The position numbers and the translations under genes are program-made. From positions 16,218-80,217 of the forward strand of contig JAFEEH010000200.1 in NCBI GenBank assembly GCA_018241185.1: a stretch of 64,000 bases of DNA, read 5' to 3'. This DNA is from Pseudomonadota bacterium (lineage in GTDB: Bacteria; Pseudomonadota; Gammaproteobacteria; Burkholderiales; Burkholderiaceae_C). The notes beneath the pieces are model-generated. The model was not told the DNA's origin. It searched no databases and was given only the letters and a program-made list of their open reading frames with translations. Every line of letters begins with the position of its first letter. Position 1 is the first letter of the stretch. Positions 41,511 through 51,499 of this stretch are shown here, one piece after another.

Positions 41511-43211
41511 TCAGGAAGTCGCCTTGGCGCGCGCCTTGCCGCCGGTCGGCGGCCGATCGAGCATCTCGCGCGCATGGGCCAGCGAGGTGGCGGACACGCG
41601 CTCGCCTCCGAGCATGCGCGCGACCTCGCGCGTGCGGCCCTCACCGTCCAGGGGCTGGACGCTGCTTTCGGTGTGGGTGCCGCCGTCCTTGGCGTTGGCC
41701 ACGGCGTGCTTGGCCACGAGCAGGTGATGATCCGCACAGGCTGCCACCTGGGGCAGGTGGGTCACGGCGAGCACCTGACGGTCGCGGCCGAGCTGCTGCA
41801 TGAGTCGGCCGACGGTTTCGGCCACGGCACCGCCGACGCCGGAGTCGACCTCGTCGAAGATCAGCGTCTGCGCAGTGCCCAGTTCACTGGTCGTCACCGC
41901 GATGGCCAGCGCGATGCGCGACAGCTCGCCGCCGGACGCCACCTTGCCGATGGGGCGCGGCGTGCTGCCGGCATGGCCGGCGACGAGGAAGGTCGCCTCT
42001 TCGAGCCCCGCGCGGCCGGGCTGCGGCAGGGGCTGCAGGCTGACCTCGAAGCGCCCGCCTTGCATGCCCAGCCCCTGCATGGCCTGCGTGACCGCTGCCG
42101 ACAGCTTGGGTGCGGCCTGCTGCCGGGCCTTGGAGACGGCGCGTGCCGCCTTGAGGAAGGCCTGCTCCGCCGCGTGCTCCTTCGCTTCCAGCGCGGCCAG
42201 GTCGCTCTGCGCATCGAGCGTCTGCAGCTCGGCGCGCCAGCCGGCCAGCAGAGCGGGCAGTTCGGCCGGCGTCCGCTTGTAACGCCGCGCGAGCGACATC
42301 CACAGACCCATGCGCTCGTCGAGTTCCGTCAGGCGCTGTGGGTCGACGTCGGCGCGCCGCAGGTAGCTGTGCAGCGAATGGGCCGCGTCGGCGGCCTGGG
42401 CGACGCTGGAGGCCAGCGCCTCGCCGAGTGCCTTGAACTCGGGCTCGATGTGTTCGCAGTCCTGCAGCAGCGAGGCGGCGCGCGACAGCGCGGAAAGCGC
42501 ACCGGCCTCGTCGTCCTCCAGGGCCGCGGCGGCGCCTTCGGCGGCATCGATCAGCGCCTGTGCGTTCGACAGCCGCGAGTGCTGGGCCGAGAGTTCGTCC
42601 CACTCGTCCTCGCCCGGTGCCAGCTTGTCGACCTCGCCGACCTGCCATTGCAGGCGCTCGCGTTCTCTCTGCAGCGTGTCCTGCGCCTGGCGCGCGGACT
42701 CCAGCGCGCCCAGGGCCTGTCGCCACTGCTGCCAGGCGTCGTCCATCGCGGCGGTCTGCACACCGGCGTAGGCGTCGAGCAGTCCGCGCACGGACTCGGG
42801 CCGCGTGAGGCTCTGCCAGGCGTGCTGGCCATGGATGTCGAGCAGGCGGTCGCCCAGTTCGCGCAGTTGCGCGGCGGTGGCCGGGCTGCCGTTGATCCAG
42901 CCGCGGCTGCGGCCCTGCAGGTCGACCGTGCGACGCAGGAGCAGTGTTTCGTCGGCCTCGAAGCCGCCTTGGTCAAGCCAGGTGGCAAGGGCCGGGTCGG
43001 CGTCGAACTCGGCGCTCACGTCGAGACGCTCGGCGCCTTCACGTATCGCACCCGCATCCGCACGGTTGCCCAGCGCGAGTTGGAGTGCATCGATGAGGAT
43101 CGATTTGCCGGCGCCGGTCTCGCCGGTCAGCACGGTAAAGCCCGCTCCGAGGTCGAGTTCGAGCGCGCGCACGATCACGAAATCGCGCAAGGCGATGCGA
43201 CGCAAGGCCAT
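41511..43211 (-). CDS. recN: DNA repair protein RecN
   Basis: A 566-residue SMC-like ATPase acting in double-strand break repair. Walker A is TGETGAGKSILIDALQLALG near residue 30. The coiled-coil middle (ESARQAQDTLQRERERLQWQ and later segments) separates it from the C-terminal signature GKVASGGELSRIALAIA and Walker B TLIFDEVDSGVGG. The length equals the family norm (about 550-560). It lies between nadK and rapZ on the same strand, the conserved nadK-recN order divergent from hrcA. Confidence 0.96.
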   Translation of the reverse strand: MALRRIALRDFVIVRALELDLGAGFTVLTGETGAGKSILIDALQLALGNRADAGAIREGAERLDVSAEFDADPALATWLDQGGFEADETLLLRRTVDLQGRSRGWINGSPATAAQLRELGDRLLDIHGQHAWQSLTRPESVRGLLDAYAGVQTAAMDDAWQQWRQALGALESARQAQDTLQRERERLQWQVGEVDKLAPGEDEWDELSAQHSRLSNAQALIDAAEGAAAALEDDEAGALSALSRAASLLQDCEHIEPEFKALGEALASSVAQAADAAHSLHSYLRRADVDPQRLTELDERMGLWMSLARRYKRTPAELPALLAGWRAELQTLDAQSDLAALEAKEHAAEQAFLKAARAVSKARQQAAPKLSAAVTQAMQGLGMQGGRFEVSLQPLPQPGRAGLEEATFLVAGHAGSTPRPIGKVASGGELSRIALAIAVTTSELGTAQTLIFDEVDSGVGGAVAETVGRLMQQLGRDRQVLAVTHLPQVAACADHHLLVAKHAVANAKDGGTHTESSVQPLDGEGRTREVARMLGGERVSATSLAHAREMLDRPPTGGKARAKATS

Positions 43212-43213
43212 CA

Positions 43214-43290
43214 GGACTCCCGACGGACCGCCCCGAGGGAGGCCTGCACCCCTTGGAGGGGCAGTGGAGACACGCAGTGGGAAGCGTGGG
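43214..43290. repeat. GC-rich spacer repeat flanking recN, copy 2
   Basis: The recN-nadK gap holds CCCCGAGGGAGGCC, GGAGGGGCAGTGGAG and GGGAAGCGTGGGC, matching the blocks of the 41448-41510 spacer in the same order with changes. No gene fits in this gap. Confidence 0.35.
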
Positions 43291-43299
43291 CGCGCATGC

Positions 43300-44202
43300 T
43301 CAGGAACCTCCTTCGTTCCAGTGGAGTTTCTTGCGCAAGGTGTCGAAATAGCTCCAGCCACGCGGATGCAGGAAGCGCACGCGATAGTCGGAGCGTCGCA
43401 CCACAATGCGGTCGCCATGCACCAGCGAGGCCAGCGACTGCATGTCGAAATTGGCGCTGGCGTCGCGGCCACCGACCACTTCGATCGCGATCTCCTCGGC
43501 ATCGGGCAGCAGGATCGGCCGGTTCGACAGCGTGTGCGGAGCGATCGGCACCAGCACCCAGCCTGGGATCGACGGGTGCAGCAGCGGCCCGCCGGCAGAC
43601 AGGGCATAGGCCGTGGAGCCTGTGGGGGTGGCAATGATGAGGCCGTCCGCGCGCTGGTTGGCCACGAAGTTGCGACCCACCGACACCCGCAACTCGACCA
43701 TGCCCGAGGTCGCGCCACGGTTGACCACGACGTCGTTCATCGCCAGGGCGTCGAAAACGACGGCGCCGTCGCGCACCACCTGCGCATGCATGAGGCTGCG
43801 GTGGTCTTCTTCGTATTCGCCGGCCAGCATGGGGGTGAGCGTGGCCTGGTAGTTGTCCAGCGGGATGTCGGTGATGAAGCCGAGCCGGCCGCGGTTGATG
43901 CCGATCAGGGGAACGCCGTAACGCGCGAGCTGGCGGCCGATGCCGAGCATCGTGCCGTCGCCGCCGACCACCAGTCCCAGGTCGCACTGCTCGCCGATCT
44001 GCTCCACGGTCAGCACCGGATGGCGGCAGGTCTTGGCCGGCAGCCCGTCGGAATCGCTCTCGGCACTGCTGCGCTCCAGGACCACCGAGCAACCCTGAGA
44101 GCGCAGGAAATCGCCGATGTCGTCCATCACCCGATCCTGCGCGCGCGCCGCCTGTGCCTGGTACTTTCCGATGAGGGCAACGTGGCGAAAGGGCGGGGTC
44201 AT
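43300..44202 (-). CDS. nadK: NAD kinase
   Basis: A 300-residue enzyme making NADP from NAD. The [15 protein letters not shown] motif (near residue 82), the [13 protein letters not shown] segment, [16 protein letters not shown] and the substrate loop [20 protein letters not shown] are all intact. Only 30 bp separate its start from that of divergent hrcA, so their promoters must overlap. Confidence 0.97.
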   Translation of the reverse strand: MTPPFRHVALIGKYQAQAARAQDRVMDDIGDFLRSQGCSVVLERSSAESDSDGLPAKTCRHPVLTVEQIGEQCDLGLVVGGDGTMLGIGRQLARYGVPLIGINRGRLGFITDIPLDNYQATLTPMLAGEYEEDHRSLMHAQVVRDGAVVFDALAMNDVVVNRGATSGMVELRVSVGRNFVANQRADGLIIATPTGSTAYALSAGGPLLHPSIPGWVLVPIAPHTLSNRPILLPDAEEIAIEVVGGRDASANFDMQSLASLVHGDRIVVRRSDYRVRFLHPRGWSYFDTLRKKLHWNEGGS

Positions 44203-44232
44203 GGCTACAAATTACAACACTAAAATCTTTCA

Positions 44233-45237
44233 ATGCTGGACGACCGCGCCAAGTTGTTGCTCAAGACTTTGGTCGAGCGATACATCGCCGACGGCACACC
44301 CGTCGGTTCGCGCACGCTCTCGCGCGCGCCCGGGCTGGAACTCTCGCCCGCGACCATCCGCAACGTGATGGCCGACCTTGAGGAACTGGGCCTCATCGTC
44401 AGCCCGCACACCTCGGCGGGCCGAATCCCGACCGCGCGTGGCTACCGCCTCTTTGTCGACACCATGCTCACCGCGCAGCGGCCGCAGCTTGCGGCCCCAA
44501 GTCTGCCGGCCGACCAGCCGCAGAAGGTGATCGCCAATGCGGCGCAGCTGCTGTCGAACCTCTCGCAGTTCGTCGGCGTGGTCATGGCGCCGCGGCGCAC
44601 CTCGGCCTTCCGCCACATCGAGTTTCTTCGGCTGTCCGACAGGCGGCTGCTGGTCATCATCGTCTCGCCCGATGGCGACGTGCAGAACCGCGTGATCTTC
44701 ACCGACCGCGAGTACTCGCAGTCCGAACTGGTCGAGGCGTCGAACTATCTCAATGCGAACTACAGCGGCCTGTCGATGGAACAGGTGCGCGACCGCTTGA
44801 AGACCGAGATGGACACGTTGCGTGGCGAGATCGCCTCGTTGATGCAGGCGGCCGTGCAGGTCAGCTCCGAGGCCATGACGCAGGCACAGGAAGAGGTGGT
44901 CGTTGCCGGTGAGCGCAACCTCCTGGCGGTGAGCGATTTCTCCAGCGACATGGGCCAATTGCGGCGTGCCTTCGAGCTCTTCGAGCAGAAGGCGCAGTTG
45001 CTGCGGCTGCTCGACGTGTCGAGCAAGGCCGATGGCGTGCGCATCTTCATCGGCGGCGAGAGTCAGGTCGTTCCCTACGAGGAACTGTCCGTCGTGAGCG
45101 CGAACTACGAGGTCGATGGCGAGGTGGTGGGCACGCTGGGCGTGATCGGCCCGACGCGCATGCCCTACGACCGCATGATCCAGATCGTGGACATCACCTC
45201 GCGCCTGGTGAGCAACGCGCTCAGCCATCACAAATAG
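44233..45237 (+). CDS. hrcA: Heat-inducible transcription repressor HrcA
   Basis: A 334-residue repressor of groES-groEL-type genes. The winged-helix N-terminus includes [20 protein letters not shown] followed by [14 protein letters not shown]. The GAF-like and dimerisation regions follow ([40 protein letters not shown]). HrcA binds CIRCE inverted repeats; none is seen in the 30-bp nadK-hrcA gap or nearby, so hrcA does not appear autoregulated through CIRCE here. Confidence 0.96.
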   Translation: MLDDRAKLLLKTLVERYIADGTPVGSRTLSRAPGLELSPATIRNVMADLEELGLIVSPHTSAGRIPTARGYRLFVDTMLTAQRPQLAAPSLPADQPQKVIANAAQLLSNLSQFVGVVMAPRRTSAFRHIEFLRLSDRRLLVIIVSPDGDVQNRVIFTDREYSQSELVEASNYLNANYSGLSMEQVRDRLKTEMDTLRGEIASLMQAAVQVSSEAMTQAQEEVVVAGERNLLAVSDFSSDMGQLRRAFELFEQKAQLLRLLDVSSKADGVRIFIGGESQVVPYEELSVVSANYEVDGEVVGTLGVIGPTRMPYDRMIQIVDITSRLVSNALSHHK

Positions 45238-45284
45238 GCGGGCCCGAAAGTCGGCGAGTGGGCGCCTAGAATCCCGCGTCGCGC

Positions 45285-45361
<77 letters not shown>

Positions 45362-45416
45362 CGCGAGGCTTCGACAAGATATTTTCGCGAGTCCAGGATG
45401 CGCCAAAAACGCGTGC

Positions 45417-45422
45417 TATACT
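45417..45422 (+). promoter_or_regulatory. -10 box of a tRNA-Arg promoter
   Basis: TATACT, 10 bp ahead of the tRNA and followed by the GC-rich GCGAGCT, as in stable-RNA promoters under stringent control. No strong -35 is visible 16-18 bp upstream. Confidence 0.45.
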
Positions 45423-45432
45423 TGCGAGCTTA

Positions 45433-45509
45433 GCGGCTGTAGCTCAGCTGGATAGAGTACTTGGCTACGAACCAAGGGGTCGTGGGTTCGATTCCTGCCA
45501 GCCGCACCA
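45433..45509 (+). tRNA. tRNA-Arg (anticodon ACG)
   Basis: 77 nt with encoded CCA. Acceptor GCGGCTG pairs perfectly with CAGCCGC. D-arm GTAGCTCAGCTGGATAGAGTAC, anticodon ACG within TTGGCTACGAACCAA, T-arm GTGGGTTCGATTCCTGC. A34 would be deaminated to inosine by TadA. Confidence 0.96.
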
Positions 45510-45512
45510 CTC

Positions 45513-45547
45513 AAAGCCCGCAACGGAAGTTGCGGGCTTTTCTTTTT
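45513..45547 (+). terminator. Intrinsic terminator after tRNA-Arg
   Basis: AAGCCCGCAAC and GTTGCGGGCTT form an 11-bp stem with a GGAA loop, followed by TTTCTTTTT. Confidence 0.93.
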
Positions 45548-45578
45548 GGTTTTTCCCTCTGCGTGCATAAGCTCCCGT

Positions 45579-46148
45579 ATGAGCAAAGCCTTCACCAAGG
45601 AAAGCGACGCCGACGACGAGGATGGCGAGGCCGGCGGCCTGCCACCCTTGCCCCCGGGCGGCAAGAACTACATCACGCCGCAGGGATACGCGCGCCTTCG
45701 CGCGGAGTTGCTCGATCTCATGGACAACGAGCGGCCGAAGGTGGTCGAAGCGGTGCATTGGGCCGCGAAGAACGGGGACCGCTCCGAGAACGGCGACTAC
45801 CTCTACGGCAAGAAGCGCCTGCGAGAGATTGACCGCCGCATCCGGTTTCTGACCAAGCGACTCGAGATCGCCGAGGTCACCGACCCGTCGGTTCACCATG
45901 GCGGTGAGCAGGTGTTCTTCGGTGCGAAGGTGTCCTATGCGGACGAAGACGGCGTCGAGCGTACGGTGACCATCCTGGGCATCGACGAAGCCGAGAGTGC
46001 GCGCCAGCAGGTGAGCTGGATCTCTCCGGTGGCGCGCACCCTGCTCAAGGCACGGGTCGGCGATCTGGTGAAACTGGTGACCCCGGGCGGCACGCAGGAG
46101 GTCGAGGTGCTGCGCGTCGAGTACCCGGCGCCCGGCGCACCCGTCTGA
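45579..46148 (+). CDS. greB: Transcription elongation factor GreB
   Basis: A 189-residue factor that rescues backtracked RNA polymerase. The coiled-coil domain begins NYITPQGYARLRAELLDLMD and carries the acidic tip AAKNGDRSENGDYLYGKKR, with the GreB-type tyrosine-rich sequence. The FKBP-like domain ends with SWISPVARTLLKARVGDLV. An acidic N-terminal extension of about 28 residues (SKAFTKESDADDEDGEAGG) makes it longer than the usual 158. Convergent with spoT. Confidence 0.94.
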   Translation: MSKAFTKESDADDEDGEAGGLPPLPPGGKNYITPQGYARLRAELLDLMDNERPKVVEAVHWAAKNGDRSENGDYLYGKKRLREIDRRIRFLTKRLEIAEVTDPSVHHGGEQVFFGAKVSYADEDGVERTVTILGIDEAESARQQVSWISPVARTLLKARVGDLVKLVTPGGTQEVEVLRVEYPAPGAPV

Positions 46149-46164
46149 TCGGGCACAACGCCCC

Positions 46165-48423
46165 TCAGGGTGCCGGAACGATGCGCACGGCCGCCAGCAC
46201 CGAAGGCGTCCGCTTGGCGGCTCGCAGGACGGCATCGAGGTGCGTGCGGTCGCGCACGGCGATCACGAAGCGAAGGTCCGTCGAATCCTGGCGCGTTTCT
46301 TCGGCCATCTCCACGTGCGTGATGTCGGCCTCGGCGTTGGCCAGCGTGGCGGCGACCCGCGCCAGCACGCCCTTGTCGTTGCGCGCCGTGACGACGATGC
46401 CCGTTTCGAAAGAGCGCACGGGTTCATCCGCCCACTCGACGGCGAAGAAGCGCTCGGCGTCTTTGTGGCGCAGGCGTTGGCCGACGCCACAGGCCTCGGT
46501 ATGCACCACCAGGCCTTCGCCGTGGCCCAGATAGCCGACGATCGGGTCGCCCGGGATGGGGCGGCAGCACAGCGCAAAGCGCACCGAGGAGTTCTCGCTG
46601 CCATCGAGCATGACCGCGCCCTGCGACAGGCTTTCGTGCGCCGTGAAGCGCTCGCGACTGAGCATCAGCGCATCGGGCTTCAGCCCGCGTTCCGCCAGCA
46701 GGCCCATCAGGCGCTTGGCCACGATGCTGGCAATGCGCTTGCCCAGACCGATGTCGGTCATCAACTCCGAGCGCGTGCGGTTGCCGGTGAAGCGCAGCAG
46801 CTTCTCCCAGGTGGGCTGGTTCTCGGCATCGTCGTCGGGCAGCTTGCCCAGGCCTTCGGCGCGAAGGGCCTGGCTCAGCAGTTTCTCGCCCAGGCGTTCG
46901 GATTCGGCCTGCGCCAGGGTCTTGAGGTAGTGGCGGATCTTGGAGCGTGCCCGGCCGGTGCGGACGAAGCCCAGCCAGGCCGGATTGGGCGTGGACACCG
47001 GTGCGGTGATGACCTCCACCACGTCGCCGTTCTTGAGTTCGGTGCGCAGGGGCACCTGTTCGCCATTGATGCGCGCCGCCGAGGTGTGGTCGCCGATGCG
47101 CGTGTGGATGGCGTACGCGAAGTCCACCACCGTGGCGCCGCGCGGCAGCGCCATGATCTCGCTGCGCGGCGTGAATACGTAGACCGCATCCGGGAAGAGG
47201 TCCACCTTCACATGGTCCCAGAACTCGGTCGCGTCGCGCGTCTCGTCCTGGATGTCCAGCAGCGACTGCAGCCACTTGGCGCTCAGGCGGTCGCTGTTGT
47301 TGCCGGCCGCGTCGGAGGCCTTGTACAGCCAGTGCGCTGCGACGCCGGACTCCGCGACCACGTGCATCGCTTCCGTGCGCAGCTGGAACTCGACGCTCAC
47401 GCCCGACGGACCGACCAGCGTGGTGTGCAGCGACTGGTAGCCATTGAGCTTGGCGATCGCGATGTGGTCCTTGAATTTGCCCGGCAGCGGCTTGTACATC
47501 TGGTGCAGGATGCCCAGGCCGGTGTAGCAGGCGATCACGTTCGGCACGATGAGCCGGAAACCGTAGATGTCGGTGACCTGGGCGAAGCTCAGGTGCTTCT
47601 CCTCCATCTTGCGATAGATCGAATACAGCGTCTTTTCTCGGCCGGCCATGCGCACGCTCATCTGCGCGTTGGCGAAGGCGGTCTCGACGTCGCGCTGCAC
47701 CTTCTGGATCAGGTCGCGGCGACGGCTGCGGGCCTTGGCCACGGCCTTGGCCAGGATCGCGTAGCGCCAGGGCCGCAGGTGCCTGAAGGCCAGGTCCTGC
47801 AGCTCGCGGTACGTCTGGTTCAGGCCCAGCCGGTAGGCGATGGGCGAGTAGATGTCCAACGTCTCGCTGGAGATGCGCGCCCATTTCTCGCGCGGCGCAT
47901 CGTCCAGCGTGCGCATGTTGTGGGTGCGGTCGGCCAGCTTGATCAGGATGACGCGAACGTCGCGCGCCATCGCCAGCAGCATCTTGCGGAAGGACTCGGC
48001 CTGGCCTTCTTCTCGGGTGTTGAACTGGAGCTTGTCGAGCTTGGTGAGGCCGTCAACCAACTCGGCGACCGGAGCGCCGAAGCGTTCGATCAGGTCGGTC
48101 TTGGTAACGCCGCAATCCTCGATCGCGTCGTGCAGCAGGGCCGCCATGAGCGCCTGCGCGTCGAGCTTCCATTCCGCGCATTGCGCGGCCACGGCGATGG
48201 GATGCGTGATGTAGGGCTCGCCGCTGTTGCGCAGCTGGCCCAGGTGCGCCTCGTCGGCGAAGCGATAGGCGCGGCGCACCTGTTCCACATCTTCGGCACT
48301 CAGGTAGTCCAGCCGGTCCGTCAGGGCCGCGAAGCTGGCGGCGGCCGCGTTCAATGCCGCCGGGTGCGGGGCGCGCGGGCCGGCGGAGCGGGGCGAGGAC
48401 TGTGGCTGGACGACCGCACTCAT
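46165..48423 (-). CDS. spoT: Bifunctional (p)ppGpp synthetase/hydrolase (SpoT/Rel type)
   Basis: A 752-residue stringent-response enzyme. The N-terminal HD hydrolase motif is ALLHDAIEDCG near residue 87, followed by KLADRTHNMRTL. The synthetase domain has GREKTLYSIYRKMEEKHLSF and PLPGKFKDHIAIAKLNGYQS; the basic KFKD motif (Rel/SpoT RxKD type) rather than RelA's acidic one favours a bifunctional enzyme. TGS (VYVFTPRSEIMALPRGATVV) and ACT domains follow. Downstream of rpoZ, but separated from it by an intrinsic terminator. Confidence 0.95.
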   Translation of the reverse strand: MSAVVQPQSSPRSAGPRAPHPAALNAAAASFAALTDRLDYLSAEDVEQVRRAYRFADEAHLGQLRNSGEPYITHPIAVAAQCAEWKLDAQALMAALLHDAIEDCGVTKTDLIERFGAPVAELVDGLTKLDKLQFNTREEGQAESFRKMLLAMARDVRVILIKLADRTHNMRTLDDAPREKWARISSETLDIYSPIAYRLGLNQTYRELQDLAFRHLRPWRYAILAKAVAKARSRRRDLIQKVQRDVETAFANAQMSVRMAGREKTLYSIYRKMEEKHLSFAQVTDIYGFRLIVPNVIACYTGLGILHQMYKPLPGKFKDHIAIAKLNGYQSLHTTLVGPSGVSVEFQLRTEAMHVVAESGVAAHWLYKASDAAGNNSDRLSAKWLQSLLDIQDETRDATEFWDHVKVDLFPDAVYVFTPRSEIMALPRGATVVDFAYAIHTRIGDHTSAARINGEQVPLRTELKNGDVVEVITAPVSTPNPAWLGFVRTGRARSKIRHYLKTLAQAESERLGEKLLSQALRAEGLGKLPDDDAENQPTWEKLLRFTGNRTRSELMTDIGLGKRIASIVAKRLMGLLAERGLKPDALMLSRERFTAHESLSQGAVMLDGSENSSVRFALCCRPIPGDPIVGYLGHGEGLVVHTEACGVGQRLRHKDAERFFAVEWADEPVRSFETGIVVTARNDKGVLARVAATLANAEADITHVEMAEETRQDSTDLRFVIAVRDRTHLDAVLRAAKRTPSVLAAVRIVPAP

Positions 48424-48467
48424 TGACGCTACTTTAGCCTGCGCCTCGAAACAAGGCGTCCGGGCAC

Positions 48468-48492
48468 AAAAAAAGCACCGCATGCGGTGCTC
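48468..48492 (-). terminator. Intrinsic terminator between rpoZ and spoT
   Basis: GCACCGCATGCGGTGC is a perfect 16-bp palindrome (48475-48490). On the minus strand it is followed by seven T, giving a strong terminator just after rpoZ. Confidence 0.85.
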
Positions 48493-48517
48493 TTTTCTGT
48501 AGCAGAAAGGCCTCGGT

Positions 48518-48721
48518 TCAGCCCGGCACCTTCTTCAGCATCTCCAGGCCGACCTTGCCTTCGGCGATCTCGCGCAGGGCCGTGACCGCCGGCTTGTTCT
48601 TGCTCTCGATCTTCGGGGCGTGGCCCTGGCTCAGCATGCGGGCACGGTAGGTGGCGGCCAGGACGAGCTGGAAGCGGTTGGGGATCTGCTGCAGGCAGTC
48701 TTCGACGGTGATGCGGGCCAT
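48518..48721 (-). CDS. rpoZ: RNA polymerase omega subunit
   Basis: A 67-residue subunit that helps assemble beta' and forms part of a ppGpp site. It starts [20 protein letters not shown], continues [13 protein letters not shown] and [20 protein letters not shown]. Length is typical for betaproteobacteria. Order yicC-gmk-rpoZ-spoT is conserved, but an intrinsic terminator follows immediately. Confidence 0.97.
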   Translation of the reverse strand: MARITVEDCLQQIPNRFQLVLAATYRARMLSQGHAPKIESKNKPAVTALREIAEGKVGLEMLKKVPG

Positions 48722-48758
48722 GACGTTCTCTTTCGGATGGGTGGCACAGGTGCCGGTG

Positions 48759-49388
48759 TCAGGGGATGTTGAGTGCCGCGAAGGTGTCGGCACGGGCGCG
48801 GCGCTGGGCCGAATACCGCAGCCGCTGCGCGTGAACGATCGCCTTGAGGTCAAAAAGCGCGCGTTCAAATAACTCATTGATTATAACGAAGTCGAATTCG
48901 CTGGCCCTGGCCATCTCGTCCGCGGCATTGCGCAGGCGCAGTTCAATGATGTCCGGAGCGTCCTCGCCACGGCGCTCCAGGCGCGAACGCAACTCTTCCC
49001 AGCTGGGCGGCAGGATGAAGATCAGCACCGCATTGGCGAACACCTGGCGGATCTGCAGCGCGCCCTGGAAGTCGATCTCCAGGATCACGTCCGCGCCCAT
49101 GGCCACGCGGTCTTCCACCGCCTTCTTCGAGGTGCCGTAGCGCTGGCCGTGCACATGGGCCCATTCGACGAAGGCGTCGCCGACCACCATGGCATCGAAC
49201 TCGGCCGGCGACACGAAGAAGTACTCGCGCCCGTGCTTTTCCTGTCCGCGCGGCGGCCGCGTGGTGTGCGACACGGAGGGCTGCACGGCCGAGTCCAGTT
49301 CCATCAGCGCCTTCACCAGGCTGGATTTGCCGGCGCCACTGGGCGCGGCCACCACGAAGAGATTGCCGGGATAGTCCATGGCGGTCAT
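48759..49388 (-). CDS. gmk: Guanylate kinase
   Basis: A 209-residue GMP kinase. Walker A is [18 protein letters not shown] at residues 12-29, the GMP-binding region [20 protein letters not shown], and the core [13 protein letters not shown] is present as [13 protein letters not shown]. The ATG overlaps the yicC stop; an ATG three codons later (49379) is an alternative start. Part of the yicC-gmk-rpoZ cluster. Confidence 0.97.
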   Translation of the reverse strand: MTAMDYPGNLFVVAAPSGAGKSSLVKALMELDSAVQPSVSHTTRPPRGQEKHGREYFFVSPAEFDAMVVGDAFVEWAHVHGQRYGTSKKAVEDRVAMGADVILEIDFQGALQIRQVFANAVLIFILPPSWEELRSRLERRGEDAPDIIELRLRNAADEMARASEFDFVIINELFERALFDLKAIVHAQRLRYSAQRRARADTFAALNIP

Positions 49389-50311
49389 TCGATGTTCTGC
49401 ACCTGCTCGCGCATCTGTTCGATCAGCACCTTCATGTCCACGCCGATGCGCGTCAGTTCCAGCGCGGCCGACTTGGAGCCGAGGGTGTTGGCCTCGCGGT
49501 GCAGTTCCTGGATCAGGAAGTCCAGCCGCTTGCCGATCTCGCCGCCCTTGTCGAGCAGCCGCTCGATCTCGTCGAGGTGTGCCGTCAGTCGCGTGAGTTC
49601 CTCGGCGACGTCGATGCGGATGGCGAATGCCGTGGCTTCGCTCAGTGCGCGGTCCTGCGCCGCCTCGGGCGTGACGCCGCCTGCCAGGCCCATCGCGTCC
49701 TGCCAGCGTTCCAGGAAGCGAGCGCGCTGCTGTTCGACCAACTGCGGCACGATCGGGCCGGCCTGCTGTGCCAGCGCGCGCAGGCTGCCGAGACGATCGT
49801 GCAGCGTGACGGCCAGGCGCTCGCCCTCACGTGCGCGCGCCGCGATCAACGCGTCGACCACGCCGGCCACCGTGCCCACGACATCGAAATCGCCCTGGGC
49901 CGGCCGGCCGGCCTCGCTGGCCGCCAGCCGCAGCACATCCGCCACGCTCAGTTCGCTCGCACGTGGCAGCCAGGCCTTGACGGCGTCCTGCAGGCCGTTG
50001 AGCCGCTGGAGAAGACGGGCGGACGGTTCGGCAAGAGACGCTCCAGCCTGCAGGTCGATGCCCGCACGCACCTCGACCTTGCCGCGCTTGAGCCGTTGCG
50101 TCAGCAGTTCGCGCAATGCCGGTTCGTGCTGCCGCAGCTCTTCCGAAAGCTTGAAGCTGAGGTCCAGGAATCGGCTGTTGACCGAGCGGATTTCCACGCC
50201 CAGGCGCCCGCCGGGCTGGCCCATCGTGGGCGTGCGTGCCTCGCTGTCCGCGGGGGTGCCGGCCGGGCCGCTCTGGCCACTGGCGTAGCCGGTCATGCTG
50301 TAAACTGGCAT
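49385..50311 (-). CDS. yicC: YicC-family endoribonuclease
   Basis: A 308-residue protein starting [13 protein letters not shown], the YicC opening. [19 protein letters not shown] and the C-terminal [20 protein letters not shown], continuing into [15 protein letters not shown], are diagnostic. E. coli YicC acts in sRNA (RyhB) decay. A Gly/Pro/Ala-rich insert near residues 13-35 is unusual. First gene of the yicC-gmk-rpoZ cluster, divergent from the kinase gene at 50425. Confidence 0.94.
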   Translation of the reverse strand: MPVYSMTGYASGQSGPAGTPADSEARTPTMGQPGGRLGVEIRSVNSRFLDLSFKLSEELRQHEPALRELLTQRLKRGKVEVRAGIDLQAGASLAEPSARLLQRLNGLQDAVKAWLPRASELSVADVLRLAASEAGRPAQGDFDVVGTVAGVVDALIAARAREGERLAVTLHDRLGSLRALAQQAGPIVPQLVEQQRARFLERWQDAMGLAGGVTPEAAQDRALSEATAFAIRIDVAEELTRLTAHLDEIERLLDKGGEIGKRLDFLIQELHREANTLGSKSAALELTRIGVDMKVLIEQMREQVQNIE

Positions 50312-50424
50312 CGAGCCTCGCTGTTGTTCGTCCGCTGAATCGCCCCGTGTGATCGGCATGTGCAGGAGGTTCCGGCACCGCGTTCGCTTGCCGCTCCGTC
50401 GCCTTGGGGCGAAACTCCCGGATT

Positions 50425-51432
50425 ATGTCAAAGGTCAAACCGTCGCCCCTGTTGCCCGACACGGTCATCGGTGGCTACCGCGTCGTGCGGCGGCTGTCGG
50501 CGGGGGGCTTCGGCGTCGTCTACCTGGCCGTGGATTCGTCGGGGCAGCAGGTCGCGATCAAGGAGTACCTGCCCTCGTCGCTGGCCACGCGTGCCATGGG
50601 CGAACTGGCGCCTCAGGTGCCTCCTGAAAAGCTGTCGCTCTACCGCCTGGGTCTCAAGAGCTTCTTCGAGGAAGGCCGCTCGCTCGCGCAGATTTCGCAC
50701 GCCTCCGTCGTGAGCGTGCTGAACTTCTTCCGCGAGAACGAGACCGTCTACATGGTGATGAACTTCCTCGACGGCGCCACGCTGCAGGACTTCATCGTCA
50801 CCGCCCGCGACCTGAAGAAGGCCAAGGTCTTCCGCGAATCCACCATCCGCTCGCTCTTCGACGAGATCCTGCGCGGCCTGCGAGTGGTGCACCAGCACAA
50901 GATGCTGCACCTGGACATCAAGCCGGCCAACATCTTCGTGACCGAGGACGACCGCGCGGTGATGATCGACTTCGGCGCCGCGCGCGAAGTGCTCAGCAAG
51001 GAAGGCAACTTCATCCGCCCCATGTACACGCCGGGCTTCGCGGCCCCGGAGATGTACCGCCGCGATTCGTCCATGGGGCCGTGGACCGACATCTACGCCA
51101 TCGGCGCGTGCATCTACGCCTGCATGCACGGCTATCCACCCAACGACGCGCCCCAGCGCATCGAGAAGGACCGCCTGGGGCTGTCGCTCTCGCGCCTGCG
51201 CGGCGTGTATTCGGACGACCTGATCGAGGTGGTGGAGTGGTGCATGTCGCTCGATCCGCTGTCGCGCCCGCAGTCGGTCTTCGCGCTGCAGAAGGAGCTC
51301 AGCCGCGAAGGCGAGCGCCGTTACACCAAGCTGTCGGTGGGCGAGAAGATGCGCCTGTCGATCGACAACATGCGCTCCTACGAGAAGAAGGCGCTGCCCA
51401 AGGCCGTGGCGCCCACCACCCGACCCGCATGA
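50425..51432 (+). CDS. Serine/threonine protein kinase (Hanks type)
   Basis: A 335-residue soluble kinase. The glycine loop LSAGGFGVVYLAVD and the ATP Lys in VAIKEYLPSSLA lie near residues 24-52. The catalytic loop is LHLDIKPANIFV (HLD instead of HRD), followed by metal-binding DFG in MIDFGAAREVL and an APE equivalent in PGFAAPEMY. No transmembrane segment or sensor domain is seen. It is followed by a PP2C phosphatase gene, a classic kinase-phosphatase pair. Targets are unknown. Confidence 0.92.
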   Translation: MSKVKPSPLLPDTVIGGYRVVRRLSAGGFGVVYLAVDSSGQQVAIKEYLPSSLATRAMGELAPQVPPEKLSLYRLGLKSFFEEGRSLAQISHASVVSVLNFFRENETVYMVMNFLDGATLQDFIVTARDLKKAKVFRESTIRSLFDEILRGLRVVHQHKMLHLDIKPANIFVTEDDRAVMIDFGAAREVLSKEGNFIRPMYTPGFAAPEMYRRDSSMGPWTDIYAIGACIYACMHGYPPNDAPQRIEKDRLGLSLSRLRGVYSDDLIEVVEWCMSLDPLSRPQSVFALQKELSREGERRYTKLSVGEKMRLSIDNMRSYEKKALPKAVAPTTRPA

Positions 51433-51499
51433 ACGCCCCCACATTCCCGTCCCGCACCGCGCGTGCGTCGATCGCCGCCCGCCGGGCCGCGCGCCTGCC

